DNA from: Acetobacteraceae bacterium
GTDB taxonomy: Bacteria; Pseudomonadota; Alphaproteobacteria; Acetobacterales; Acetobacteraceae
Length of the DNA: 64,000 nt
Assembly: GCA_022842185.1 (NCBI GenBank)
Contig: JALHQB010000008.1
Span: 1 to 64,000 of the forward strand
Direction: 5' to 3'
The notes under the pieces are model-generated. The model made no database searches and was not told where the DNA came from. It was given only the letters and a program-made list of their open reading frames with translations. Below are positions 47,565 to 56,649 of this stretch, in pieces. Within the stretch, counting starts at the first letter, position 1, and the number at the start of each line of letters is the position of its first letter. Position numbers and translations under genes: made by a program.

Positions 47565-48800
47565 TCAGTCGGCACTGCCGAAGACGCCCATCTCGGCGGG
47601 GATGGGCGCGGCAGTCCTTGGCTGAAGAGTGGGGCTGGCATGCGGCCGCGCCAGGCATCCCATCGGTGCCAGGACGCGCTCCAGCGCGCCCACCACATGC
47701 GCCTGCTCCTGGGCGGAGATGCTCGGATACAGCGGGAGCCGGATCAGGCGGGATGACAGGTCGTCGGTGATCGGCAGTGGCGTGGGCGTTCTGGCGAAGC
47801 GGCGCCCAGCGGGAGACGAGTGCAGCGGAACGTAATGCATGACGGCCATCACATTCTGCTCGCGGAGCTGAAGCAGCGCAGCGTCTCGCGTCGCACCGTC
47901 CCGGGTGAGGACGTAGTAGATGTGCCCATTATGACGACATTCCGCGGGAACCGTGGGACGGATCAGAAGCCCTGCCGCTTCCAGTGGCGCGAGTGCTTCG
48001 TGATAGCGCTGCCAGGCGAACAAGCGCTGAGCCGTGACATCCGCGCCTGCCTCAAGCTGGGCGAGGAGGAATGCTGCCGTCAGTTCACTCGGCAGAAAGG
48101 AAGAGCCGAGATCGACCCACGTATATCGCGCGATCTCACCGCGCGCGAAGGCCGCGCGGTTGGTGCCCTTCTCCCAGATGATCTCGGCGCGCTCCGTCCA
48201 GCCGGGATTGTTCACGACAAGGGCGCCGCCTTCGCCGGACATGAGATTCTTCGTCTCGTGGAAGGAAATCGCGGCTGCGTCGCCGAAGGTCCCGAGTTGC
48301 TTGCCGCGGAAGGCCGCGTGTAATGCCTGCGCGGCGTCCTCGATCACCACGAGGCCGCGCCTTTCGGCGATCTCGAGAATCGCATCCATCTGCGCAGCGA
48401 CACCCGCGTAGTGGACGACACAAATCGCGCGTGTCCGAGGAGTTATTGCGTCTTCGATCGCATTTTCATCAATATTAAGAGTATCTGGTCGTATTTCGAC
48501 GAAAACCGGAACCGCGCCTCGCAAAACGACAGCATTCGCCGTGCTGCAAAAGGTGAAGGACGGCATGATTACTTCATCGCCCGGCTGCAAATTGGCAAGC
48601 AGCATCGCCATTTCCAGCGCCGTCGTCGCCGATCCGGTCAGAAGGGTGCGTAAGGCAGAGAGCTGATGTTCCAGAAAATTCTGACAGCGGTGTGTAAAAA
48701 CGCCATTTCCGGAAAGATGACGGCTGTCGATAACTTCCTTCATATAGCTGAACTCGGATCCTGTTACTGCAGGACGATTGAATGCTATTCGATCAAACAT
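47565..48800 (-). CDS. WecE/DegT-type sugar aminotransferase
   Basis: This 411-residue PLP-dependent enzyme of the DegT/DnrJ/EryC1 family is closest in style to dTDP-4-amino-4,6-dideoxygalactose transaminase (WecE/RffA). It starts FNRPAVTGSEFSYM and keeps D155 (IEDAAQ) and the PLP lysine K184 (SFHETKNLMSGEGG). The C-terminal 30 residues (about 382-411) are a Pro/Ala-rich extension. It indicates that the exopolysaccharide contains an amino sugar. It starts at an ATG after a 430-base intergenic region with a perfect 16-bp palindrome. Confidence 0.93.
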   Translation of the reverse strand: MFDRIAFNRPAVTGSEFSYMKEVIDSRHLSGNGVFTHRCQNFLEHQLSALRTLLTGSATTALEMAMLLANLQPGDEVIMPSFTFCSTANAVVLRGAVPVFVEIRPDTLNIDENAIEDAITPRTRAICVVHYAGVAAQMDAILEIAERRGLVVIEDAAQALHAAFRGKQLGTFGDAAAISFHETKNLMSGEGGALVVNNPGWTERAEIIWEKGTNRAAFARGEIARYTWVDLGSSFLPSELTAAFLLAQLEAGADVTAQRLFAWQRYHEALAPLEAAGLLIRPTVPAECRHNGHIYYVLTRDGATRDAALLQLREQNVMAVMHYVPLHSSPAGRRFARTPTPLPITDDLSSRLIRLPLYPSISAQEQAHVVGALERVLAPMGCLARPHASPTLQPRTAAPIPAEMGVFGSAD

Positions 48801-49233
48801 CGGACCGCTTCCCTCGGTTGTGTGTCAGTCGGTGGCGAGGTGCGCTCCGCCCCGTCCAGCAGCGCTTGGCAATCGTTTTCCGCCGCGCCACGCCTACCCG
48901 AGCGCGCGGGCTCGAAAGGTCAAGCCGCAACAAGCACTTACCGGTAAGTGACCTCGTCATTCAGTGATCATCGCACAAAGCGGCCACAAAATAAGAGACA
49001 AAAAGCGACATCGCGAAGGATTTAATGTGGGATATTATTCTATAAATAGGCTCCGCAATCTCACAAATGGATGTCATTCTACTAAGAATAGGCTTGGGTG
49101 TGGGTGGCGGCGATCAAGGTTGCGACACGAATCGTAATTCTACTTGTGCGTGGGGTGGAGTTATCCGGCTTTCATTGGACGATCGCTTGTGATGAGAGCA
49201 TGGGTGACTGACGCGGCAGGTGTCACCTATTGA
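48801..49233. other. Intergenic region upstream of sugar aminotransferase gene
   Basis: These 433 bases are partly AT-rich, with no gene I can support. They contain a 16-bp palindrome at 48935-48950. Just after the glycosyltransferase stop there is a GGTGAC (49203-49208)/GTCACC (49222-49227) inverted repeat without a T-run. The promoter of the aminotransferase-epimerase pair should be here, perhaps near the AT-rich part around 49020-49060. Confidence 0.5.
48935..48950. promoter_or_regulatory. Perfect 16-bp palindrome, candidate operator
   Basis: CACTTACCGGTAAGTG reads the same on both strands. It lies 135 bases upstream of the minus-strand sugar aminotransferase start. Its length and symmetry fit a site for a dimeric regulator, but I cannot name the protein. 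Confidence 0.45.
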
Positions 49234-50541
49234 TTACGTAACCAACCGCGCTGGGAGCCACTGCGTCAAAAGCTGTTCATAGGCGGCCAGAACCCGGTCC
49301 CATTCGAAAGCCTCGGCATGGCGCGCCCTGGCGGCCCGCTGCATCGTCGCGCGCTGCGCCGGGCCAGCGAGAAGACCGTCCAACGCCGCGGCGCAGCCAT
49401 CGGCGTCGTTAAAATATGTCGCGGCGGAACCGGCGACCCATCGATTGAAGCGGTTGTCATGCGCAAGAACGGCATTGCCAGCGCCCAAGGCTTCCACCAG
49501 GGAAGGATTGGTGCCGCCCACCCGGTGCCCATGTGCGTACAGGGTCGCATGAGACCGCAGCGCGTTGACGACGGCCTGCTCATAGATGGCACCCGGAAAC
49601 ATCACTTCGGCGGACGCTGCTGATCGGACTGCGGCGTGATACGGGTTGCCGACGCTGTCGAGGCGGCCGAGCACGACGAGAGGGATGCCACGCGGTCGGC
49701 GCGAGAAGGCCGAGACCAATTCGAGGATGGAGTTCTCAGGCTCGATGCGGGCGATCGACGTGACGTAGCGATCTGGCTCCAGGCCAAGTCGGGACCTGAT
49801 GGGGTCGGCATCCACCCCGGTCACGCCATCGGCGCCGTAGGGGATGACCGTGATGCGGCCGTGCGGCGCGTGCCGCGCGAGGTGGTCCGCGATGCACGGG
49901 TGATCCGCGATCAGATGGTCGGCCCCATATTTCGCCGCACGCTCATTCATCCAGAGCCAGCCGCGGACCGGGCGCGACCATTTCGCCCGTTGCCACTCGA
50001 TACCGTCCATGTTCATGAGATGCGGGATACGCACCGCACGAAGCATCGTTCCCAGCACCGCGGTATTGTACCCCAGCGTCAGCGCGATGTCGGTGCCATG
50101 CCGGAGCGATGCAACCGTGGCGCGGAGATCCATCTCCATCGCGCCCAGCGGGCCCGGGCTCCATGGCTTGTGCTGGCGGAGATGCACGCCGCGCCATTCC
50201 GTGGGACTGCCCCGCACCTCTGTCTGGCACGCCACCGTGACGCGCCAGCCCCGCTGCGTGAGGTAGAGTGCCAGGCGCTCAGCGAAGGTTTCGAAGCCCC
50301 CGTGGCGTGCAGGAATGCCTCGCGTGCCGAGGATGACGAGGCGTGGCCCCGATGGCGGTTGATGCGGCGCGCATGGCGCGATCTCTCGCGGCCACGACCA
50401 GGCGTCGGACGTCCCTGCTGCAGACGTAGTCATGCGCGGCGGAGCCACACAGGCATCTCCATCAGTGTCCAACTTGTTCCTCCATCCGGTTGCAGTCGAG
50501 GAAAATCCGGTGCGGTGAGATGCCTCACGCGCCATGATCAC
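49234..50541 (-). CDS. Glycosyltransferase with DUF1972 (rhamnosyltransferase-like)
   Basis: This is a GT4-fold glycosyltransferase of 435 residues. The core begins near residue 68 with LVILGTRGIPARHGGFETFAERLA, the DUF1972 signature of putative rhamnosyltransferases. The donor-binding half includes SIARIEPENS and NPSLVEALGAGNAVLAHDN. The first 65 residues are low-complexity and may not be translated; other starts are the ATG at 50535 or at 50433. The GTG at 50541 overlaps the flippase stop (GTGA). It is predicted to add one sugar of the lipid-linked repeat unit in the cytoplasm. Confidence 0.9.
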   Translation of the reverse strand: MIMAREASHRTGFSSTATGWRNKLDTDGDACVAPPRMTTSAAGTSDAWSWPREIAPCAPHQPPSGPRLVILGTRGIPARHGGFETFAERLALYLTQRGWRVTVACQTEVRGSPTEWRGVHLRQHKPWSPGPLGAMEMDLRATVASLRHGTDIALTLGYNTAVLGTMLRAVRIPHLMNMDGIEWQRAKWSRPVRGWLWMNERAAKYGADHLIADHPCIADHLARHAPHGRITVIPYGADGVTGVDADPIRSRLGLEPDRYVTSIARIEPENSILELVSAFSRRPRGIPLVVLGRLDSVGNPYHAAVRSAASAEVMFPGAIYEQAVVNALRSHATLYAHGHRVGGTNPSLVEALGAGNAVLAHDNRFNRWVAGSAATYFNDADGCAAALDGLLAGPAQRATMQRAARARHAEAFEWDRVLAAYEQLLTQWLPARLVT

Positions 50542-51953
50542 GTTTCACGCTGTTCACCACCGAAGCGCAGGATGGGCATCGGATTGCCCGGCAGGGCGCG
50601 CAACACCGCCATCAGCGCGATGAATGTCAGCGCGGGCGCCAGCCCCTGCATGAAGGCCGGCAGTCCGCCCAGCGGCAGAAGCGCCATGGTCAGCGCGACC
50701 GATGCCGCGACTGTGAACCGCAACCACCATCCGTGCTCGAAAGCGCCTGGCAGCGCGCGCGACGCCATGACGAGGTTGACGGTCAGCTGCATCAGTTCGG
50801 CGACCAGGGTCGCGATCGCCGCGCCCGTGGCGGAAAGCGAGGGAACGAGCAGCCAGTTCAGCAGCAGGATAATTCCCAGCGCCGCGGAAGAGGTCCAGAT
50901 CACATACCGGATTGAGGCCGTCGCCATGACCAGAGTGAAGGCCAGCAGGCTGACGAATGCCGCCGCCAGTTTCCATGCCAGCAGGATCAACGCTGTCGCG
51001 GCCGGTTCGAATTGCGCGCCATAGACCAGACGCAGCACCGGCGCGGCCAGGGGAATTGCCAGCAAGGCGCCGGCGAAATTCACCGTCACGACCAGGCGCA
51101 TACAGGCCCGAAACGCGACAACGAGACGATCGAGCGACACCGTCGCGATCGCTGCAAAGACAGTGAGCAGCGGCATCAACACGGTGACGATCATCGCCGC
51201 ACCGATATCGACGAAGCGATAGGCCGCGTTGTACTGCCCCGCCGCCGTATCGCCCGAAATCTCCGCGACGATCAACACATCGACCCGCTGGGCCAGCGCG
51301 GTGATCAGTGCTGCCAACATAATCGGCGCCACCGAGCGGCCGATCTCGGTGATTCCCTTTCGGCCCACCGCCGTGAAATCAGGCCTCAGCAGTCGCCACC
51401 CAAGGATCACACCAACGAGCCCGTATCCAACGCCTGCGGCTCCATGGGCAAGGACGGCCCACCCCACCGGCTCCTCCGCAAGGGTCGCCGCGATCCCGAG
51501 AGGTGCAATCAGAAGGAAGGCAACCGTGGGATAGAGCGAAAGGAAGGGCTGATTGGCGACCTGGAACACCGGATCGTAGAAGCGTGCAGCCAACAGAGGC
51601 ATCGCCGCGCAGCAAAGGATGACCGGAATGCGCACGGTTGGCGGCGCAATCATCACGGCGATCGCAATGCCGAACAGCGCAACCAGCATCCCAAGCGCCA
51701 GGCGAAAGGCGAGAAAGTTCGCGAACCAGGCGTTGCGCCGCTCGCCGGTCGCGACCAAGTCGCGCGCAAGGATCGAGCTCATGCCGCCATCGGCCAGCGC
51801 CGTGGCTATCGCGACAAAGCTCACCGCCCAGGCATACCGCCCGAGCTGCTCAGGCCCCAGCAACCGGGCGAGCACCACGAAGATGGCGGCCGCTACGATC
51901 AGATAGGCAAAGCGCGAGGAAGCCTGCGCCGAAAGGGCGCGGCCATACGGCAT
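50538..51953 (-). CDS. Polysaccharide flippase (Wzx-like)
   Basis: This 471-residue integral membrane protein has about 12-14 hydrophobic helices of the MOP/oligosaccharide flippase superfamily. N-terminal SRFAYLIVAAAIFVVLARLLGPEQLGRYAW and the later AQRVDVLIVAEISGDTAAGQYNAAYRFVD are typical of Wzx-type proteins. It would move the undecaprenyl-linked repeat unit to the periplasm for polymerisation. It overlaps the glycosyltransferase gene by four bases and follows the methyltransferase gene by 15 bases. Confidence 0.9.
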   Translation of the reverse strand: MPYGRALSAQASSRFAYLIVAAAIFVVLARLLGPEQLGRYAWAVSFVAIATALADGGMSSILARDLVATGERRNAWFANFLAFRLALGMLVALFGIAIAVMIAPPTVRIPVILCCAAMPLLAARFYDPVFQVANQPFLSLYPTVAFLLIAPLGIAATLAEEPVGWAVLAHGAAGVGYGLVGVILGWRLLRPDFTAVGRKGITEIGRSVAPIMLAALITALAQRVDVLIVAEISGDTAAGQYNAAYRFVDIGAAMIVTVLMPLLTVFAAIATVSLDRLVVAFRACMRLVVTVNFAGALLAIPLAAPVLRLVYGAQFEPAATALILLAWKLAAAFVSLLAFTLVMATASIRYVIWTSSAALGIILLLNWLLVPSLSATGAAIATLVAELMQLTVNLVMASRALPGAFEHGWWLRFTVAASVALTMALLPLGGLPAFMQGLAPALTFIALMAVLRALPGNPMPILRFGGEQRET

Positions 51954-51968
51954 GCGCGGCTGCCCCCG

Positions 51969-52934
51969 TCAGCTCGTTCGCCGCAGCCAGAATGACGTCG
52001 GCGGTAGCATCTCCGGATGGGCCTGGGCGGGGCAGCGGGCGATCAGGCGCTCCGGTTGGCTCAGATACATGTGGTACATCGGAAGCAGGACCTCGAAATG
52101 CGGATTGAAGGCGAGGAACGCTTCGACCAGGTATTGTTCGTTCCAGAAGAATCGGTGGTCGCGCAGCAGGACGCTGGGATAGTCCCGTGGCGTGAACACG
52201 TCGTGGATGTGAATGACCACGCCTGGCTTCACCCGGCCAAGCCAGGCGAGGACCTCCGTCAGGACGTCGCCTTGCGGCCGGATCATGTGGGAGCTGTCGA
52301 TGAACAGGATGTCGCCAGCTTCGAGCTCGTCGATCAACGCCAGATCGGCGGTCTCGGCCGTTGCGCGCACCAGCGTCACCGGCAGATCAGCCAGCCAAGG
52401 CGCTTCATACGGTTCTATGCAGACATGCGCACAGCTGTCGGTGCCGTTCATCGCTTCGGCGCGAAGCGCCAGAAGCGTTGACATGCCGCAGCCGACTTCC
52501 ACGATCCGGCGCGGGCGATGGTGGCGGATCATCGCGTGCAACGCTGCCGCGTCGAGTGGCCCGAAGAAGCTGTTGCGGTAGTGGTAGCGACGCGGTCCCG
52601 GCGGCTGATCCAACGGAATGTCATGCATTTCGACGAATGGATCGAGTGACTCGAGCAGTTGGATTCCTTGCTCGGCATCCACGCTCAGGCCCGGGATATC
52701 CCGCGGATCGTCCAGCGATTTCACCAGCCGGGAGTGGTTGATCAGCGGCTCGTAGTAATGATCGACCAGGGGATAGACGCCGACGCGATCGAGCACGCGA
52801 AAGCTGCGCGGCGCGTTTCTCGGCGTCATCTGCCTGAGCATCAGCATCATCCGCGCGGATGCCCAGACGAGCGGCCCCATCACCCTGTCGAGCGCCGGGG
52901 CGCTTCGCCGCATGGCGTCATGTTTCCATGTCAT
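51969..52934 (-). CDS. Class I SAM-dependent methyltransferase
   Basis: The product has 321 residues from the ATG at 52934. The SAM-binding motif is IVEVGCGMSTLLALRAEA, followed by an acidic strand end (VCIEPYEAPWLADLP) and GDILFIDSSHMIRPQGDV, like cephalosporin-hydroxylase/macrocin-type O-methyltransferases. The start is uncertain: 52934 has GGGAG about ten bases upstream; in-frame ATGs at 52955, 52952 and 52913 also exist. The frame runs back to 53192, overlapping the polymerase gene, which is less likely. The roughly 225 bases between it and the polymerase gene hold nothing clear. It probably decorates a sugar of the polysaccharide. Confidence 0.85.
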   Translation of the reverse strand: MTWKHDAMRRSAPALDRVMGPLVWASARMMLMLRQMTPRNAPRSFRVLDRVGVYPLVDHYYEPLINHSRLVKSLDDPRDIPGLSVDAEQGIQLLESLDPFVEMHDIPLDQPPGPRRYHYRNSFFGPLDAAALHAMIRHHRPRRIVEVGCGMSTLLALRAEAMNGTDSCAHVCIEPYEAPWLADLPVTLVRATAETADLALIDELEAGDILFIDSSHMIRPQGDVLTEVLAWLGRVKPGVVIHIHDVFTPRDYPSVLLRDHRFFWNEQYLVEAFLAFNPHFEVLLPMYHMYLSQPERLIARCPAQAHPEMLPPTSFWLRRTS

Positions 52935-53160
52935 TCGCGTCGGAACTCCCATCATCCGGCGGGCCGTCGCGAAGCGACGACCGGCCTCAAGATCTTCTGC
53001 ATATGTTCGACTGCCGAGGCAGATCGCGGCCCATTCAGGGCCAAATTCGGCTGCCCTGCCCGGGTGCCACGCGAGGCATCGGGCCGCTGGTGCGTTGAAC
53101 GTACGGCGCGGCCATATCGCTGCATCGGTGACTGTCTGTTTCGCATGGAGGCGTTTCCCA

Positions 53161-54711
53161 TCAACGGCGGGCGCGAGACGAAGGCGCCGCAAGGGTGACG
53201 GGATCTTGGCCAGCGGGCGCCAGGGTCCGATCGTGCAGCCACAAGGCTCCGATCAATCCGAACAGGCCGGCCAACAACTGCGAGACGGTGAGTGAGAGCT
53301 TGAAGCCGGGATCGACGAAGCCGTGCACCAGATGCGCCAGGAACCCCGTGCAGGCGCCGATCGCAAGCGCGCGCGCAAGCGGATTGTTGCGAATGCGCCG
53401 CGCCAGGATGACCGCCGCAGCGAACTGGAACAGAAAAGCGGCATAGCCGAACACGCCCGTTTCGCTGAGAACCAGCAGGTGCAGGTTGTGCACCACGTGG
53501 TCAGCGTCGGTGAAGATGCGGGAATAGCCTGTGCGATCATACTGGGTGAAACTGACGGCGAAGTTGTTCAGCCCGACCCCGAGCAGCGGGAATTGTTCCC
53601 ACATCGAGATCGCCGCGCGCGCCAGCGGCATACGGTGCCCCAGGCTGCCCGCATCGTCCCCGAACAACCGCGGAGAAATGATCGACCAGGACGAAACCAG
53701 TGCCACGGCCAGGACAAGGCTACCCAGGATGCCGATGGCCGCGCTGCGCAGTGAAACGACGCGCCTGCCCAGAACCATGAGGACGACGACAGCGGTGCTG
53801 AGTGGCACTGTCGCCCACGCAGCGCGTGAATAACTCAGGACGATCCCGCCGACGCCCGCGATGGCAGCCACGGTGCCGCCCATCCGCGACAAGGCATGGA
53901 TTCCGGCCAGCGCCATGGCCAGCGCGATGGGGTATGTGATCTCGAAGAAATACGACAGCACGTTGGGGTCGCCGAAGGTTCCGCCGGGGCGCGCCACCGC
54001 ACTGGTGTCGATGGTGGTCCGCACGAGCGCGGTCTCACCGAACACCGAAAGCCCAAGGTTGCGGCCCGTCGCAAACTGGACGCAGACGAGCAGGAACTGC
54101 GGCAGGATGCCCAGGATCAGGCTCCAGACGAAGACCTGCATCTCTCGTTGCGAGAGATTCATGACAGCGACGCTGATCATCAACAGACCCGCCAGTCGCA
54201 GCAGTTCCAGCCAGGACAGGGCTGGATGGAGCGCGTTGGCGATGCTCAGCATTCCGATCCCCATGAAGAGGACCTGCGGCATGATGACCAAGGGTACGAA
54301 CTGGATCTGCCAGGGGCGGCGCATGAGCCGTGATTCCAGCAGGCGCAGTCCGAGCCAGCCGAGCGCGCCGAGCTGGCCCAGCGAGACGGTGACGGCCAGG
54401 GCGCCGCCCACGAAGTGGAGGTAGCGGCCCGGGATATCGGTGTAGTGCAGAAAGGAGATACTCAGCCCGACAGACAGTCCGATGCCCATGGCGACGACCA
54501 TCAGCAGCCTGGCTCGGGCGAAGCTGCCGACCAGCAGAAGGCCGATCAGCCCGGCGGCGCCCGCAACAACCGCCAATACATACCGGGTTTCGAGGCCGCT
54601 GACGACGATTGCGGCCGTCGCGCAGATCGCCCCCAGTACGAGAGCGAAGAGGAAGCCGGATGCGCCGGCCCTGTGCGGACGGTCGCCGGCGATCTCGTGC
54701 GCGCCGCTCAT
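53161..54711 (-). CDS. O-antigen ligase/polymerase-like membrane protein (Wzy)
   Basis: This 516-residue protein has about 12 hydrophobic helices and a large periplasmic loop before the last helices. The loop region carries PLARAAISMWEQFPLLGVGLNNF and DHVVHNLHLLVLSETGVFGY, the Wzy/WaaL-superfamily signature (the LGxGxNNF and HNxxLxxxxExG motifs). With Wzx, Wza and the Wzc-like protein in the locus, a polymerase role is most likely. It overlaps the glycosyltransferase gene upstream by four bases. Confidence 0.9.
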   Translation of the reverse strand: MSGAHEIAGDRPHRAGASGFLFALVLGAICATAAIVVSGLETRYVLAVVAGAAGLIGLLLVGSFARARLLMVVAMGIGLSVGLSISFLHYTDIPGRYLHFVGGALAVTVSLGQLGALGWLGLRLLESRLMRRPWQIQFVPLVIMPQVLFMGIGMLSIANALHPALSWLELLRLAGLLMISVAVMNLSQREMQVFVWSLILGILPQFLLVCVQFATGRNLGLSVFGETALVRTTIDTSAVARPGGTFGDPNVLSYFFEITYPIALAMALAGIHALSRMGGTVAAIAGVGGIVLSYSRAAWATVPLSTAVVVLMVLGRRVVSLRSAAIGILGSLVLAVALVSSWSIISPRLFGDDAGSLGHRMPLARAAISMWEQFPLLGVGLNNFAVSFTQYDRTGYSRIFTDADHVVHNLHLLVLSETGVFGYAAFLFQFAAAVILARRIRNNPLARALAIGACTGFLAHLVHGFVDPGFKLSLTVSQLLAGLFGLIGALWLHDRTLAPAGQDPVTLAAPSSRARR

Positions 54712-55712
54712 GGATGGCCTGCCGCGCCGCTACTGGCCTGCAGGCCCCAGGCGTGCCGCGCAAAGGCCCACATCGTGGCTGCCTGCGTCCTGCCGCGCCG
54801 CTCGCCCGGCAGTACCGCCAAGGCACCGTAGGCCAGGGCGCGCAGCGCGAAGCCGGCTGCCAGCACGGGGCGAAGCAGCGGCAGCGTCCGCGGCCCGTTC
54901 AGGCTGCAGTGCAGACGTACCAGGTTATCCAGCCAGCGTGTGGGTGCGGCGCGGCCGGTCTGCGTGCCGCCCTGGAGGTGACGCACCTGGATCTGGGGCA
55001 TGTAGCCCAGACGCAGGCCGGCGCGCCGCATGCGGCAGCCCCACTCGACATCCTCGGCGTACATGAAAAAGGCTGCATCGAGCCCGCCAACCTGCCGCAC
55101 CGCATCGGCGCGCACCATCATGCAGGCGCCGCAGATCCAGTCCACTGGCACCGGGCCGGCACCGAGGCGGTCCGGGCGCACGAGGAAGACGCCCTTCATC
55201 TGCCGCGGCAGCAGCTGGCTCAAGCCGAGGGCATGCACCGCCAGGCTGGTGAAGCCCGGACGCCAGCCGGCGTCACCGACCTGATGGCGGCCATCCTCAT
55301 GAAGCAGACGCGGCCCGGCTGCGGCGTAGTCCTTGTTTGCGGCAAGGAACTGCCAAAGCGCCATCAGGCTGCCGGCTTCCGCTGGGAAGGCGTCGGGGTT
55401 GAGCAGCAGAAGGACCTGTCCCCGTGCCACGTCGAAACCGATGTTGTTGCCTCCGGCAAAGCCGGCATTCTTCTGGTTGGCGATCAGACGAACGGATGGG
55501 AAGCCGGCCGCGACCGCAGCCGCGGTTCCGTCCGCCGACGCATTGTCGACGACGATGACCTCCGTCCCTGTTGGCAGATCCGCCGCGAACAAGGCTGCCA
55601 GGCACTCGAGCGCGAGAGCCCGGCAGTTCCAGGTCACAATGATGACGCTGAGCGCCACCTGTCCGACGTCCCCGGTATGCGCGGCGGTGTCAGACTGCGC
55701 CATGGCGTTCAT
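54708..55712 (-). CDS. Family 2 glycosyltransferase
   Basis: This GT-A fold glycosyltransferase has 334 residues from the ATG at 55712. LSVIIVTWNCRALALECL is followed by VIVVDNASADGT, then KNAGFAGGNNIGFDVA and LLLNPDAF (a DxD-like position), and FFMYAEDVEWGCRMRRAG, which contains the catalytic-base ED. This is the rhamnosyltransferase-like GT2 pattern. The start is set where ATGA overlaps the preceding methyltransferase stop; the frame runs 127 codons further upstream without support. It overlaps the polymerase gene by four bases. Confidence 0.93.
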   Translation of the reverse strand: MNAMAQSDTAAHTGDVGQVALSVIIVTWNCRALALECLAALFAADLPTGTEVIVVDNASADGTAAAVAAGFPSVRLIANQKNAGFAGGNNIGFDVARGQVLLLLNPDAFPAEAGSLMALWQFLAANKDYAAAGPRLLHEDGRHQVGDAGWRPGFTSLAVHALGLSQLLPRQMKGVFLVRPDRLGAGPVPVDWICGACMMVRADAVRQVGGLDAAFFMYAEDVEWGCRMRRAGLRLGYMPQIQVRHLQGGTQTGRAAPTRWLDNLVRLHCSLNGPRTLPLLRPVLAAGFALRALAYGALAVLPGERRGRTQAATMWAFARHAWGLQASSGAAGHP

Positions 55713-56560
55713 GCATCCTTGCGGACAAGCGCCATGACCCATGGGTTGAAGCCAGTGGCGAGAAGCGGTTTCGGCAGATGCTTGACGTAGCGGCGCGCGA
55801 GCGCACCGAACGGCCGCGGAATGCGGGAGTAATTCGCAAGGCCGTCCACGGTGAGCGCCTCGAGTGTGAACGGCAGTCCTTTGAGATAGCGGCGGACATC
55901 GCCGTAGCTCCAAAGAAAATAGTCGCCCCAGACGCGATGCAGCGAAACGCGGAACTTCGCGCTGAGCCAGCGCTCCATGGGTCCGGCCCCAGCATCGAGC
56001 GCATGCGCTGTGTCGACCGGAAACCGGCGGTTCGGCCCCCCGAGCAGCAGATGACCCCCGGGCCGTGTCACGCGGAACAGTTCCCGCGTCCATTGCGTCC
56101 GTATGTCGTGATAGTCGGGCCGGCGGGTGGCATGGCCATCACGCGTCCCGACATGCTCGAGCACGCCGAAGCTATAGACGCAATCGAAGCTGGCATCCGC
56201 GAAGGGAAGTTCGAGCTTGATCGGATCGGTGACGACGAAGCGCTCGGGGGAAAGTCCGGCAGCCGCCCAGATGGGGGTCTGCTCGATTAGGTCGAACCCG
56301 TAGGCGTCAAACCCATGATGGGAAAGACGTTGCACCGTCGCACCAACGCCGCAGCCGGCGTCCAGAACCTGCTTCGCCCCGATGCGCCGAAGGATCGGAA
56401 CCAAATAGTTGTCGGTTCGGCCTATGTTCTCCTTCTGCTGATCCTCGGCATAACCGGGAATCAATGCCTGGTAGATCACCCCATCACCGTCTGACGGTAT
56501 GGTAGCGGCATATCCATCGATATGCGTGATAACCCGAGAAGGTTCGATCATTACAACCAT
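55709..56560 (-). CDS. Class I SAM-dependent methyltransferase
   Basis: The product is 283 residues with the UbiE/methyltransferase-11 pattern: VLDAGCGVGATVQRLSHHG (motif I), DLIEQ after strand 2, ASFDCVYSFGVLEHVG (motif IV) and RVTRPGGHLLLGGP. It is probably a sugar or lipid-linked intermediate methyltransferase for the polysaccharide. It is the first gene of the minus-strand run methyltransferase > GT2 > polymerase, divergent from the ATPase-wza operon with 89 bases between. Confidence 0.9.
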   Translation of the reverse strand: MVVMIEPSRVITHIDGYAATIPSDGDGVIYQALIPGYAEDQQKENIGRTDNYLVPILRRIGAKQVLDAGCGVGATVQRLSHHGFDAYGFDLIEQTPIWAAAGLSPERFVVTDPIKLELPFADASFDCVYSFGVLEHVGTRDGHATRRPDYHDIRTQWTRELFRVTRPGGHLLLGGPNRRFPVDTAHALDAGAGPMERWLSAKFRVSLHRVWGDYFLWSYGDVRRYLKGLPFTLEALTVDGLANYSRIPRPFGALARRYVKHLPKPLLATGFNPWVMALVRKDA

Positions 56561-56649
56561 TGTATTCCCGTTGGTTGGTTTTCTTGGCCTGCTCGCCGAA
56601 GCTTTGCTTGCCTCTGATACCTGATTAGTGGGATGAAAGCGATGGTTCA
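56561..56649. promoter_or_regulatory. Divergent promoter region inside the exopolysaccharide locus
   Basis: These 89 bases separate the minus-strand methyltransferase-GT2-polymerase run from the plus-strand ATPase-wza-PCP-kinase-like-GT run. Both transcripts must begin here or just inside the coding ends. I see no consensus promoter or operator that I would name. Confidence 0.4.

Noticed and set aside
52965..52979. CGTCGC-GAA-GCGACG hairpin near the methyltransferase start
   Set aside because: Short, in a region whose coding status is unclear because the methyltransferase start is uncertain.
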